DNA of 64,000 nucleotides from Anastatus disparis (GCA_017163975.1 JAFFSR010000309.1:1831001-1895000); one strand, 5' to 3'; numbered from the stretch's first letter, positions 34,308-45,265 are shown. Made by a program: numbers and translations. Notes: generated from the sequence alone by a model not told the origin.

Positions 34308-36165
34308 TCAATGACTTTTGCTCTTGCAAGGACAATATCTTGCAGGGGCGGAAGTCTTTGTTCTTGTTGCAGAAAAAGTGCTCCTGAGTCGAGAGGTTGA
34401 TTTTTTTTGTGTTATGAAATAGGTCAGATTGTCTTTTGCCATGAGAAAGTTATCTCTCGTTTCGATTATATTTCGTGATGGTCGAGGTCGATTTGATTCG
34501 TCTCGACCTATCTCATACTCAACAGATAGAGGAGCTTCATTCGCCCTGGACGGATTTGAATGTAATTCGTCCCTGAGCGATTGATGATCCTCAGAAAAAT
34601 TTGTATTTTCATTCATAGCATCGTCAGTCACGTGAGCGTCTTCGGGTGGTTTATTTGCTGTAGCTTCTAAAGATTCCTTAAGGATGTCTAGCGTCCGTGA
34701 CAGTTCGTCGGCTGGCAGTTTATATCTGTCTTGCTCGATTTTAGTCAATTTTACGCTTGTTAGTATACTGTCGAAGGGTATCTTATCGTCATAGTCAAAA
34801 GAATATATATGTTCGTCTCCGTCTTGACGCGTTAACCATCGTATAGATATTACTTTATTATTTGATTTCAGGTACTGTTTGCTTTGACATAAATAAAAAC
34901 TGTCCTTACTGTTTCTTACTGCTAGGAAGTCATTCTTTTTAAACAGTGTCTCGGTTGCGATTGACTCTAAAGCGTTTATTTTATAGACCGGTTTACACGT
35001 ATTTTCCTCGGAAGTTATCTTAACGATTTCTTTAGTTTCCGATTCGCGTATATTTTGCACTTCGTTATCCGGAGGGTTACGTGATAGCGCGTCGGCGACG
35101 AAATTAATTTTTCCTGGAAGATATCTGATTGTAAAGTCAAATTTGTCTCTTAATTCAAAATACCATTTTTTTAATTTAGATGTACAGTCCTTTATTTTGT
35201 GCAGCCAAACGAGAGGTTGGTGGTCAGTTATAAAGGTGAAATGTCGGCCAATCAGACAATAGTCGAATTGATCGCCGCAAAATCGCATTGCGAGTAGTTC
35301 CTTTTTGATAGTGCTATAATTCATCTCGGTTTTTGTAAGCAATCGGCTTGCGTAAGCTACAGGTAAATCTGAATTTTCCTTCTTTTGAGATAGGACACCA
35401 CCGACTGCGTAGTCTGAGGCGTCTGTTATTACAAAGAATTCCTCTTCGAAGTTTGGATGTTGCAAAATTGGTTCATTAATTAGGCAGTTTTTGAGCGTCT
35501 CAAAAGCTATTTCCTGTTCATCTGACCAATTGAAAGCTACTGCTTTCTTCAAAAGGTTTGTCAGTGGCTTTGCGATCGTTGCAAAATTTGGGATGAAACG
35601 TCGATAATATCCGCACAGACCAAGAAATTGGCGTATTCCCTTGACATTTCGTGGACGAGGGAATTTTTCGACAGCTTGGGTCTTATTTGGGTCTGGTCTC
35701 ATGCCTTTATGACTAATCTCGTGACCAAGAAATGTCACTGATGTTTCGTAAAATTGGCACTTTTAAGGGATTTAATTTTAGGTTAGATTTCCTTAAAGTC
35801 TCTGTGAATTCCAGAAATAATTCGTCTAGATCGTTTAGATTTTCCGCAAATAGTATGACGTCATCAATATATCCTAGCTTTCCTTTTCCTTTCGAGCTTA
35901 GATCTAACGGTTTATGCCCTAATATTTTATTGGTTAATTCTTGAAAAGTACTTGCCGCTGTTCGAATTCGGAAAGGCATTCTTTTGAAGTGAAAGTGACC
36001 ATAAGGAGTAGAAAAGGCTGTTTTCTCTCGGTCTTCTTCTCTAATCATCACCTGATGGAAACCTGAATACATATCCACGACGATAAAATAGCGAGCCCCG
36101 CCGAGCTGCTCGACTAAATGCGTAATATATGGGATTGGATGTGGATATGGCTTGATTTTTTTCAT
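34308..36165 (-). pseudogene. pol: Gypsy-2 reverse transcriptase core and RNase H
   Basis: Two pieces. 36165-35713 holds the RT palm, with FIVVDMYSGFHQVMIREED, the FHFKRMPF block and the catalytic GYIDD box. A frame change at a short A-run near 35760 leads into 35738-34308, which has TFLGHEISHKGM, RQFLGLCGYYRRF and RNase H motifs FVITDASDYAVGGVLSQ, IKKELLAMRF, FITDHQPLVW and ADALSRNP, all catalytic acids present. A ~250-residue hydrophilic linker follows, whose last ~30 codons are out of frame after an A8 run near 34400. These domains copy RNA into DNA and remove the template. Confidence 0.87.
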
Positions 36166-37318
36166 TTAATTTTCGGAAATCGACTACAACTCTCCACTGT
36201 GGCTTCCCTTCAATATCGTCTTTCTTTTTGACAACCCAGAGAGGACTGTTAAAAGGCGATTCACTTCTTTCGACTATATCTGATCCTAACAATTTACTTA
36301 TTTGCTCGTAAACAACTTCTTGCAATTTTTGAGGTATTGGATACTGTCTTACGTTCACTGGTTCTTCGTCGTAGGTTTCGATTTTATGTTCGATTATGTT
36401 AGTGGCAGAAAGGGGTTCTCCTTTCAAATGAAAAACATCAGCAGTTTTTTCAATGAGCTTCTGCAGCCTTGCTTCGTTTTCTTCCGCTATATGGTTTTTA
36501 GGTATGTCGTTTAATATACATTCTGTTCTGTTTTTGACATTAGCATTGTATATTCGCTCAAAATTTTTGTGTTTTGAACTTCGATTATCCTTTTTATATG
36601 GCTTGACGTAGAATTCAGTGACAGTATTTATGTCTAAGATAGTTCTGTTGATGCATGGTTCTATATCAGAGTAATTTACATAAGTTTCTATTGGTTGATT
36701 CACCTGATTTATTTCGATATAGTCCAGCAAATTTGCACCTGGAAGGAAATCTCGAATTATTATATCTTCTTTAGTGGTTTCTGTGCTTTCGTTATCTGAT
36801 ATTTCAATTTCCCCTTTTGTTAGACTTGTGCTTACCGTGTTGCGCGGAGCTTTTTCGGGCTTAGCATAAGTCTTGTAGGTGCTATGTCGCACATTGTCAC
36901 CGTCGCTTACCGTGTTGCGCGGGGCGTTTTCGGACTTTGCGTACGATGGTTTTGGATTTCGGCCGGGGGATTCGATTAAATTTGCGATAGAGTTCGGAGC
37001 GTCATCGTCTACCGTGTCGCGCGAAGCATTTTCGGACTCAACGCATGACGTTGCAGAATTGGGTAACATCTGCACAGGAACCTTAGATTTAGGAATTATA
37101 TTTTCTTGAATTTGAAGGTCTTCTTCGGAAGATGAGCAAATAGTACTGTCTGAGTAGCGTCTCTGAAAGACTCGATCGTATTCTTCACCATATTCGAAAG
37201 TAATTAAGTCATTGATTAGTTCATCGGCTGACCTCGTATCATCTACATTGGCCTGCATAGAAATAAGAGAAGGCGCTTGGTTCGTGACGTTAACTTCTTT
37301 TATATCTTCTATATCCAT
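36041..37318 (-). pseudogene. pol: Gypsy-2 pol linker and start of reverse transcriptase
   Basis: A 425-codon open stretch. The first ~290 residues are acidic/serine-rich with a repeated motif (APRNTVS, ASRDTVD), probably a flexible linker. The RT N-terminus follows with TYDEEPVNVRQYPIP, SDIVERSESPFNSPLWVV and RVVVDFRKLNEK. The frame is then lost at an A7 run near 36160, and the RT core continues in the overlapping piece. Upstream, a stop at 37461-37463 and a shift near 37340 separate it from the protease. Confidence 0.8.
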
Positions 37319-37460
37319 GAAGAGAGTGCTATCTTTGTCTATAAAAAATTTTCTCGTTACGATGCTGATAATATTTCTGTGTTGGTTCTTGAGTTAGCGG
37401 TGTTATTTTTAGGTCAATATCAAAGATATTGGTATTGAATACCTCTATGTCAACGTAGCC

Positions 37461-38102
37461 TTAGTCGTTGATTGCCATGATGTTTCCTGCCACTATGCCT
37501 TTTTCGTTAAATTTTATTTTCCTAATATAGCCATATTCATCTTCTGGGTTATTCAACGGGAAACGTACAGTTGCGGTTGCTAGAGCAGGTATTCTTTTAA
37601 CGTCTTTTAAATTTACGAAAGGCAAGGTTTTGTCCTCGAAAATTAGTGCCTTTCGATAGAAATCGAGGCTTGCACCGTGCTGCTCACAGAAGTTTGAATC
37701 TATAATTGCTTCTGTTTTCATCGGACAATCATTGGCGACTATAATGACCTCTGTTGGAGATCCATATATGTCAATGACGCATGTACCAATCGAAGGTATA
37801 TCGGTTCCCGATATTCCTCTTAACAATGGTCGGTTTGATTCGTTAACCATTACGTCTCCGTTAAAAATGCCTATTTTGGCTATATTGGGCTGCGCACCTG
37901 AATCAACCATAGCTTCAACGAAATTATGTAGAAATTGCGGGGATTCCACGATGACGATTGGCGTTGTTTCTTCTAAGTTGACGGTGTAGATGTAAGTTCT
38001 GTTACAATCGCGTTCACTGGACGCGTTTTCTCGGTTGCCGCTCCAGGAGCGCCCTTCGCTGGAGCATTCGTCTCGTTTTTTTGTTGATTCTCTTTGACCC
38101 AT
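37461..38102 (-). CDS. pol: Gypsy-2 aspartic protease region
   Basis: The frame overlaps the gag 3' end by about 130 bases and is offset by -1 relative to gag, as expected for a programmed -1 frameshift. The catalytic motif is NFVEAMVDSGAQPNIAK (DSG), followed by flap-like and hydrophobic strands (RGISGTDIPSIGTCVIDIYG) and a second conserved segment (CPMKTEAIID). The TAA at 37461-37463 ends the open stretch, but similar-quality sequence continues beyond it for ~40 codons, so the stop may be a mutation. The protease would mature Gag and Pol. Confidence 0.8.
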   Translation of the reverse strand: MGQRESTKKRDECSSEGRSWSGNRENASSERDCNRTYIYTVNLEETTPIVIVESPQFLHNFVEAMVDSGAQPNIAKIGIFNGDVMVNESNRPLLRGISGTDIPSIGTCVIDIYGSPTEVIIVANDCPMKTEAIIDSNFCEQHGASLDFYRKALIFEDKTLPFVNLKDVKRIPALATATVRFPLNNPEDEYGYIRKIKFNEKGIVAGNIMAIND

Positions 38103-39442
38103 TTTAATTTACGGCACTTTTCCTTTACATGACCTCTGTTTTTGCAATAGGCACATATTTTTATCTGGTAATTGTTATTATGACTTTTGTTTCTGTCACT
38201 TGATTGGTTGTTAGTCTGGTTGTATCTCCCCTGATTAGATGTGGTTGCTCGTGGCACATCCGGTTTTGCAGCTGTTGCTTCGTTCATATCTCGTCTGTTT
38301 TCATAAAGATTTTTATTTCTTTCGTTGATCTTATATCCATGCTTCAAGTTGTCCCTATCAATCTGCTTATCTACCGCGATTGCGTCGTCGAATACTTCGT
38401 TCAGAGTTAAGTTTGCTGGGTTTTTAAGCCTTTGCCTAAATTCCGGCGGTAAGCCGTCTCGAAATCCTTCGATTATATCTCCTTCGATTTCAGAAAGTTC
38501 GTCACGATTTAATTCATTGCTGATATCGAAACGTTTTCGATCGATAATAGCTTCTTTAAGGTCAACGATTCGTGTAATAAAATTAAGTAGTGACTCGTTC
38601 CTTCCCTTATAAATTTGATCAAGTTTACCTCTTAGATTGTTTAGAGTTTCTGTGGGGGCAAAAACGGATTTTAGTCTATCGACGAATTCGTCCAATGTTC
38701 CGAAATTATTGTGCTCGAACGCGATATACGCTTTGTCTTCGAGTTTATTTTTCACTAACTTTATTAACTCTCTCTCAAGGTGCTGAGGAACTATTTGAGT
38801 TGCGCGTTTGCATGCTCTGACAAAAGGTATTAAGTTTGTTCCGTCAAATTTTGGTATGCTGTTCAAGGCCTCCTTTATGTAAATGCTTGGTGGCACAGTC
38901 CAGGAATTCTGTGGTTCTGCTAGGTTATTATGAGGTCTTGATGCTGGGTCTGGTGGTAATGTCTGCTGTGCTTGCGGTACGGGAGACGTTGAGCGAGTTG
39001 CACGCATTCGATCTATGTCACGGCGCATTTTTGCTAATTGCTTTAGCACGTCCTCTGTCGACTCCTCGGTTTCGTCTATTGGCTTTAACCTCAAATTCGT
39101 TTTATTTTGAGATCCCAAATCTATTTTATTAGCTTGTGCTAAGGGAAAATTTGATACACTAGAGGCAGTGTCTGATATGGTAATTTCAAGATTTTCGCGT
39201 CGTTTTCTTTCTTTTTCGAGTTCCTTTTCAAGCATTTGAACGCGTTCCTTTTCTACATTTAACGAGTCCATCGCGTCCTGCTTTAACCGTTCTGCCTCAC
39301 TTAGGACTTCCTTCTCACGATTCCCTAGCACTTGTTCTAAATCCTTAATTCTTTGTTCGCGTTCTTTTAAGTTGTTAGCATATAGTCTTAACTCCTCTTC
39401 GGTGAGCGGCAAATCTTTGTCGTTAATTCCTCCGGTAGCCAT
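37973..39442 (-). CDS. gag: Gypsy-2 Gag polyprotein (intact)
   Basis: An uninterrupted frame of 489 codons from ATG 39442. Residues 15-85 are a charged heptad-like coiled coil (KEREQRIKDLEQVLGNREKE). Residues ~190-340 resemble a Ty3/gypsy capsid (AYIAFEHNNFGTLDEFVDRL; NFITRIVDLKEAI). A single zinc knuckle CAYCKNRGHVKEKC is near residue 435, in a basic, Asn-rich context. Gag assembles particles and packages RNA. The last ~43 codons overlap the protease frame. It is the only unbroken gypsy-2 polyprotein. Confidence 0.9.
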   Translation of the reverse strand: MATGGINDKDLPLTEEELRLYANNLKEREQRIKDLEQVLGNREKEVLSEAERLKQDAMDSLNVEKERVQMLEKELEKERKRRENLEITISDTASSVSNFPLAQANKIDLGSQNKTNLRLKPIDETEESTEDVLKQLAKMRRDIDRMRATRSTSPVPQAQQTLPPDPASRPHNNLAEPQNSWTVPPSIYIKEALNSIPKFDGTNLIPFVRACKRATQIVPQHLERELIKLVKNKLEDKAYIAFEHNNFGTLDEFVDRLKSVFAPTETLNNLRGKLDQIYKGRNESLLNFITRIVDLKEAIIDRKRFDISNELNRDELSEIEGDIIEGFRDGLPPEFRQRLKNPANLTLNEVFDDAIAVDKQIDRDNLKHGYKINERNKNLYENRRDMNEATAAKPDVPRATTSNQGRYNQTNNQSSDRNKSHNNNYQIKICAYCKNRGHVKEKCRKLKWVKENQQKNETNAPAKGAPGAATEKTRPVNAIVTELTSTPST

Positions 39443-40187
39443 TTTATAAGATATTTAAAATCTAGGCTATTTCAAAAAAAATAGACTATCGCTTGTGCAA
39501 TTATTATTATAAATTGTTATTTATATATATAAAGATTAATTTCTTAGGTTAATTTTGAGAAAAAGGAGAAGAAAAAGAAATTTTAAATAAAATGCTCCTT
39601 ATAGAAGAAAGGAAACGCGATATAAGAAGATTTTTTTAATCGATAGTAATTAGATTATTTTCCGACTGCATATGTTGACCGGCTTGGTCAACTTGCAAGG
39701 GCGATAGCGGAGCTGGTGCGGGTTGTAGTTCTTCGAGACTCAAATCGATTACAACGCGCTGCTGTTGCGGTTGTTGTATCCGGGGGGGAGTTATTAAATA
39801 TTTAGCTGGCGTGTCGATTACGTATGGGTTAACGACTAGACCTCTTTTGGGCCGATTTTCTTTCTCGGTAGTAGAAATTGTGGCTCTAGATCAATGTCGT
39901 TTTCTTTGACCTACCCTATAAACCGCGCTCTGGCCTCTCCTTGCAGACTTAGCTTATCTGCTGTTTGCCTTATCTTAGGGCCAAGGCCTCTCCTTTTATT
40001 ATCTGTCATTTACTGGAGAAATAAAGGGGAAAGCAGAAAAAGAAAAAAAAAAACAAAACCCCAAAAAAAAAAAATGATTATTTGAAGAGAGGAAGAAAAG
40101 AAAAAAGAAGAGGAGAAAGAAAAAATATTTATTAGAAAAAGTTGCTCCAACACCTAATTGTCTCTTTTCTCTTTCCAAGTCTTTTGC

Positions 40188-40507
40188 CGCTGTTAAGCGA
40201 TAAAAGAGAACTAGCACTATATGCCGTGAGGCTCAATAGATACAAGCCCAAAATTGAAAATAAACTTTCAGATATAGGGTCAACTTGTTTCTTCCCTTTT
40301 TATTTTCTTCAGGTTGAGCCCTTCGTGCTGTTAAGCACAAACGGCGAATTGCAAGTCTTATGCCGTGAGGCTCAAGACCTACAAGACCCTCAAGAAATAA
40401 AACGTTATGATTAAAAAAAAAATTCTTTCTTTACTCTTCACCAGAAATTTTTAAATGCTGTTAAGCATGAAAAAATAATTTACGAGCTTTATGCCGTGAG
40501 GCTCAAA
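40188..40507 (-). promoter_or_regulatory. Three repeats of a covarying double-hairpin RNA motif in the gypsy-2 leader
   Basis: Each repeat has hairpin A then hairpin B (+ strand given). A: CGCT-GTTA-AGCG (40188-40199), GTGCT-GTTA-AGCAC (40325-40338), ATGCT-GTTA-AGCAT (40455-40468). B shares GCC-GTGA-GGC with an AT/TC internal loop and outer stems CTAT/ATAG (40217-40239, one bulged A), GTCTT/AAGAC (40355-40378) and TTT/AAA (40488-40507). Stem bases change in pairs while tetraloops stay constant, so structure rather than sequence appears conserved. In the transcript (- strand) loops read UAAC and UCAC. Paired tetraloop hairpins in a retroviral leader suggest an encapsidation or dimerisation signal; this is inference. 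Confidence 0.6.
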
Positions 40508-40940
40508 AACTGTAAACCATGTCAGAGAGAGAGAGAGAGAGAGAGAAAAAAAAAGAAAGAAGAGAAACAGAAAACAAAAAAAAAATGAAAAAAAGAAAAA
40601 AAACAACGAAAAAAAAACAGTAATTTTTAACTTATTTAGTGCAGAATTATATTTGCAAAAAAAAATAAAAATGGTTCACTTCATATTAACATAAGAAAAA
40701 AAAGTAGCAAAGGAAGAATTAAAAGTAAATGTATAAGCGTTAGTTTAATCTTACGCCTTGCGTTAGATAAGCTGATTGACTGAGTTTTTATTTTAGCTAT
40801 TTGTAAGGTAGAGTTTGTTACTTCAGAAAAATGTTAGTTATAGAAACAGGAAAAAGTAAAGTATTTACTTTTACTTAATGTTAGATTTATTGATTTGTTT
40901 GTTAATTTATGTATAAATAAATAAGAATTGAAATAAATGT

Positions 40941-41170
40941 TCTATGCTCATCTAAAGCAAGTATTTTGTCTAGTTACCTAGCGTTTCCCTGCGATAAAGA
41001 ACGTTTTGAACAATGTATTTCAAATAAGAAAGGCGTTATTAGATTTTATTTTTGATTTATCAACTTATAAATAAGTTAACAGATCGAAAAATCTTTACTC
41101 TATGCTCATCTAAAACAAGTATTTTGTCTAATATTATTTAGCGTTTCCCTGTGATAGAGAGCATTTCGAG
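40941..41170 (-). repeat. Two-copy 70-bp direct repeat in gypsy-2 leader
   Basis: The block containing TCTATGCTCATCTAAA, AAGTATTTTGTCTA and TAGCGTTTCCCTG occurs at 40941-41011 and again at 41099-41170, period ~158 bp, with a few differences. Located within 330 bp of the 5' LTR. Possibly a protein-binding or insulator-type block. Confidence 0.8.
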
Positions 41171-41243
41171 TGTAATTAATTAGTATAAAAAGCAGTAATA
41201 AAAATAAATTTGTTAGTGTTTATTAGTTATTTGACAAGAAATA

Positions 41244-41263
41244 TCCCACCGTCACTGTCACCA
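41244..41263 (-). promoter_or_regulatory. Gypsy-2 putative primer-binding site
   Basis: On the - strand, two bases inside the 5' LTR, TGGTGACAGTGACGGTGGGA begins with the TGG expected for a tRNA 3' end complement. The tRNA was not identified. The adjoining 15 bases (41234-41248) are a perfect inverted repeat of 41314-41328 in the LTR. Confidence 0.5.
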
Positions 41264-41265
41264 TT

Positions 41266-42393
41266 TGTTATGTCCGGTCACCTTAAATAGGTTTACTCGG
41301 ACATGTGTTTGTTTGGGATATTTCTTGTTAGTATTGTTAAATATTTTTTGGTTTTTAAAAGACTGCGGGATAGAGGAGCTTAATCGCTTACCTTGTCTTA
41401 ACTGCTGGCTGCGTGGTCGAAAGCAAAGGAGTTTGTCTACTTAATAAACTTTACACTGAAGGGCGCAGTGCTCCTCTCTGGTTGCCCGTTTGTTAATTAT
41501 TTAGGAACTGGATTAATGGCACTTATGTTCGCAGAGATTATTTTTGTATATTTTTGTAAATGATATTTATTTTATTTTATTACAAATGTTGTACAAGCTA
41601 TTGATAAGTGAATCGCGCAGATTTACAATAATAAATCGGAAGAAACCTCGTTAGTATTTTTATTTGTTCTTATTTGAAAATAAAATAGGAAATATTCTTT
41701 TTATTAACACACTTTTTCCCCTAGCAGTAAGTTGTATAAAAATCGCGTTTTTATTGGACTGACTTGTTAAAATAAGCGCGCGACTAAATTAAGTTATTTC
41801 GCTTGTAATTAAATTTAAGAAGGAAATAAAGCGCGAGTTACAAGTTTTTATTGATACGATTTTACACTTGATTTATGTGCAAGTCGAAAAAGGTGTTACC
41901 CTTGCGAGGTCTAACTGCGGACTGACTTATTAAAATTATTTTTCTCTGCAAGAAAGGTACAAATCTAGAAATAAAATGCAAGTTTATCAAAATTTAATAG
42001 AGTCCCATTGGTCAGTTCGGCCGTGAGAAACTCTTTAGAATCTCACATTCGGTGACAGAAGATATCTTCTTATCACGCCTAAAAATGCTGAGGTAGCGTA
42101 TACGGCGCGCGAACTTACTGCTTTTCTCTTAAGACTAATACAAGAAATTAAATTTATTTTTTTAATACAGTATATTCCTTATTACTATAAGATTCATTTA
42201 TTTATCTACTTATATGTATTTATTAATGTTATTTAGGGAGAGAACTGCAAATAAATATGTTTATATGCATACATAATGTATATGCGTATATATAATTATA
42301 TATACGTACGCACATTTATATGTATAATAAAAGGTTAAAAAAATTAAAACGAAAGATGATTTTTCGTACGTCCGTGATTATGCGGATGTAACA
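41266..42393 (-). repeat. Gypsy-2 5' LTR
   Basis: 1128 bp, TG...CA bounded, about 99.3% identical to the left LTR by eye count. Next to the AGTG duplication and the resumed satellite unit. It is the promoter-bearing LTR for the - strand transcript; no TATA box was singled out with confidence. Confidence 0.95.
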
Positions 42394-44640
42394 AGTGAAT
42401 ACATCATTGACTAATTGTTTATTATTAATAAAATTATTCTATATTTGAATTTCAATTGCATTTTCATTCTAATTGACAAGGTACTACTTTTTTTAAAAGA
42501 TAATAGCTGAGTTCTAATCAATGGTTTTATGTAATGCATACTCTTTTTCATACCAAATAAATTTATCTTATCTTTTTTTCTCTTTTTTTCATATATATAG
42601 GTAAAACATAAATAGTTCATTAATGAAATGTTTTTTATTAAAAATAATATTAAATTTTTATTTCCATTAAATTCTATATGATTACCCTTTAGCTCCCGTA
42701 GCTTACGTAATAGGATTTATCTACAAAATTTGATTCATAAATAAACTGATAATTTTTTTTTAAATACTTGAACTGGTATAATTTTTTTTCAATTTAATGA
42801 AAATATTAATTTAGACCTAATGAAAAGTTATGATTTAAGTTAATGCATCATTAAATGATTGTTTATTATTAATAAAATTATACTATATTTAAATTTTAAT
42901 TAAATTTTCATTACAATTGACAAGGTAGCATTTGTCTTAAACAATAATAGCTAAGTTCTAATCAATAGTTTTATGTAATGCTCACTCTTTTTCATACCAA
43001 AGAAACTTATCTTATCTTCTTTTCTCTTTTTTATATATATATATATAGATTAAGCGTGAATAGTTCATTAATCAAATGTTTTTTATTAAAAAAATATTGA
43101 ATATCTATTCTCAATAGATTATATATGATTAACCTTTAGCTCTAGTAGCTTACGCAATAGCATTTATCTACAAAAGTTAATTAATAAATGAACTGATGAT
43201 AATTTTTCTTTAAATACATGAAGTGATATAATTTTTTTTCAATTTAATGAAAATATTAATTTAGACCTAATTAAAAGTTATGATTTAAGTGAATACATCA
43301 TTGACTAATTGTTTATTATTAATAAAATTATTCTATATTTGAATTTTAATTGCATTTTCATTCTAATTGACAAGGTACTACTTTTTTCAAAAGATAATAG
43401 CTGAGTTCTAATCAATGGTTTTATGTAATGCATACTCTTTTTCATACCAAATAAATTTATCTTATCTTTTTTTCTCTTTTTTTCATATATATAGGTAAAA
43501 CATAAATAGTTCATTAATGAAATGTTTTTCATTAAAAATAATATTAAATTTTTATTTCCCTTAAATTCTATATGATTACCCTTTAGCTCCCGTAGCTTAC
43601 GTAATAGCATTTATCTACAAAATTTGATTCATAAATAAACTGATAATTTTTTTTTAAATACTTGAACTGGTATAATTTTTTTTCAATTTAATGAAAATAT
43701 TAATTTAGACCTAATGAAAAGTTATGATTTAAGTTAATGCATCATTAAATGATTGTTTATTATTAATAAAATTATACTATATTTAAATTTTAATTAAATT
43801 TTCATTACAATCGACAAGGTAGCATTTGTTTTAAACAATAATAGCTAAGTTCTAATCAATAGTTTTATGTAATGCTTACTCTTTTTCATACCAAAGAAAC
43901 TTATCTTATCTTCTTTTCTCTTTTTTTATATATATATAGATTAAGCGTGAATAGTTCATTAATCAAATGTTTTTTATTAAAAAAATATTTAATTTCCATT
44001 CTCAATAGATTATATATGATTACCCTTTAGCTCTAGTAGCTTACGCAATAGCATTTATCTACAAAAGTTAATTAATAAATGAACTGATGATATTTTTTTT
44101 TTTAAATACATGAAGTGATATAATTTTTTTTTAATTTAATGAAAATATTAATTTAGACCTTATTAAAAGTTATGATTTCAGTGAATACATCATTGACTAA
44201 TTGTTTATCATTAATAAAATTATTCTATATTTGAATTTTATTTGAATTTTTATTCTAATTGATAAGGTACTATTTTTTTCAAAAAATAATAGCTGAATTC
44301 TAATCAATGGTTTTATGTAATGCATACTCCTTTTCATACCAAAGAAATCTGTCTTATCTTTTTTCCCCTTTTTTTCATATATATAAATAAACCGTAAATA
44401 GTTTACGAATTAGTTGTTTTTTATTAAAAAAATTATTTAATGTTTGAATATAAATTGAATTTTTATTCTAATTGAAATTTATATGATTATCCTTTAGCTT
44501 TAGTAGCTTAGATAATAGCATTTATCTATAAAAGTTTATTAGTAAATGAACAGGTAATAGTTTTTTCAATTTCATGTAAATGTTAGTCATGATTTAATTA
44601 AATATCCTGTCATAAGTTAATTTATTACTTAATTAATCGT
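42394..44640. repeat. 445-bp satellite array, right segment (5 units)
   Basis: Landmark positions (GACAAGGTA or near variants) are at about 42475, 42919, 43369, 43813 and 44261, again ~445 bp apart and alternating between a type A variant (GGTACTACTTTTTT, GCTGAGTTCTAATC) and type B. The last unit (after ~44340) is clearly more divergent, as usual at satellite edges. The first unit is the right half of the one split by gypsy-2. Confidence 0.92.
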
Positions 44641-45203
44641 CTCTACATATGATTTAAGGAATAAGGGGGACGAGCTCAGGAAGAGCTAAAACAACGTAAA
44701 ATAACGTTAAAAAAACAGGGAAAAATTTGAGGATTTCTTATGGATTACCCGAGGAGGAGTTAAAATTACATAAAATAAAGTAGAAATAACGGAAAAAAGT
44801 TGAGGATTTTTTAAGGAGGAGTGAGGGAGGAGGAAATGGAGAGGTGAGGAGGAGAAAATAAAGAGGAAATAAAGAGAAGAGAAAGAGAAAAAGAAAAGAA
44901 AAAGGAGATACAAAAATAACGTAAAATAACGTAAAAAAGAGGGAAAAAAAGGAGAATCAAAATACGGTAAAGAGAAGTGAAAAAGAAGAGAAAAGGAGGA
45001 ACTTGGTCGTAAAAATTTTCCTTACAACTATATAATATAGATATATATATATATATATAGACAGATAGAATCTTTAAGAATATATTTATATTTATGTGTA
45101 TAAATATATATGTATATAAATATAAATATATACGAATACAGTTATACATATATACACGTACATATGTGAACGGATCTATAAACCCGTACATTATCATACA
45201 CAC

Positions 45204-45265
<62 letters not shown>

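Larger units (their letters stand above)
39443..41265 (-). other. Gypsy-2 5' untranslated leader (1.8 kb)
   Basis: Long leader between primer-binding site and gag. It contains a two-copy repeat near the LTR (40941-41170), an A-rich low-complexity stretch (40510-40620) with (GA)9, three copies of a two-hairpin motif (40188-40507) and, next to gag, a mixed region with a short glutamine-codon run near 39760. No long frame. Gypsy-type leaders are known to hold regulatory and insulator sequences. Confidence 0.7.
29507..42393 (-). mobile_element. Gypsy-2: env-containing Ty3/gypsy element (endogenous errantivirus-like), young
   Basis: A 12.9-kb element, - strand, inserted in a satellite unit with AGTG duplicated at 29503-29506 and 42394-42397. 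Removing it rebuilds the satellite consensus exactly. LTRs are 1126 and 1128 bp and differ by about seven substitutions and a 2-bp indel by eye. From right to left: 5' LTR, primer site, 1.8-kb leader with repeats, gag, protease, RT, RNase H, integrase, env, 3' LTR. gag is intact; pol and env each contain frame breaks, most of them at short homopolymer runs. A retrovirus-like life cycle is implied by env but not demonstrated. Confidence 0.93.

Noticed and set aside
24361..43610. Similar ~70-101-aa open frames (MLLRKL...-type) on the - strand in several type A satellite units
   Set aside because: They recur because the units are homologous; composition is that of AT-rich DNA (Lys/Ile/Asn/Phe), frames are truncated differently in each unit and no domain is recognisable.
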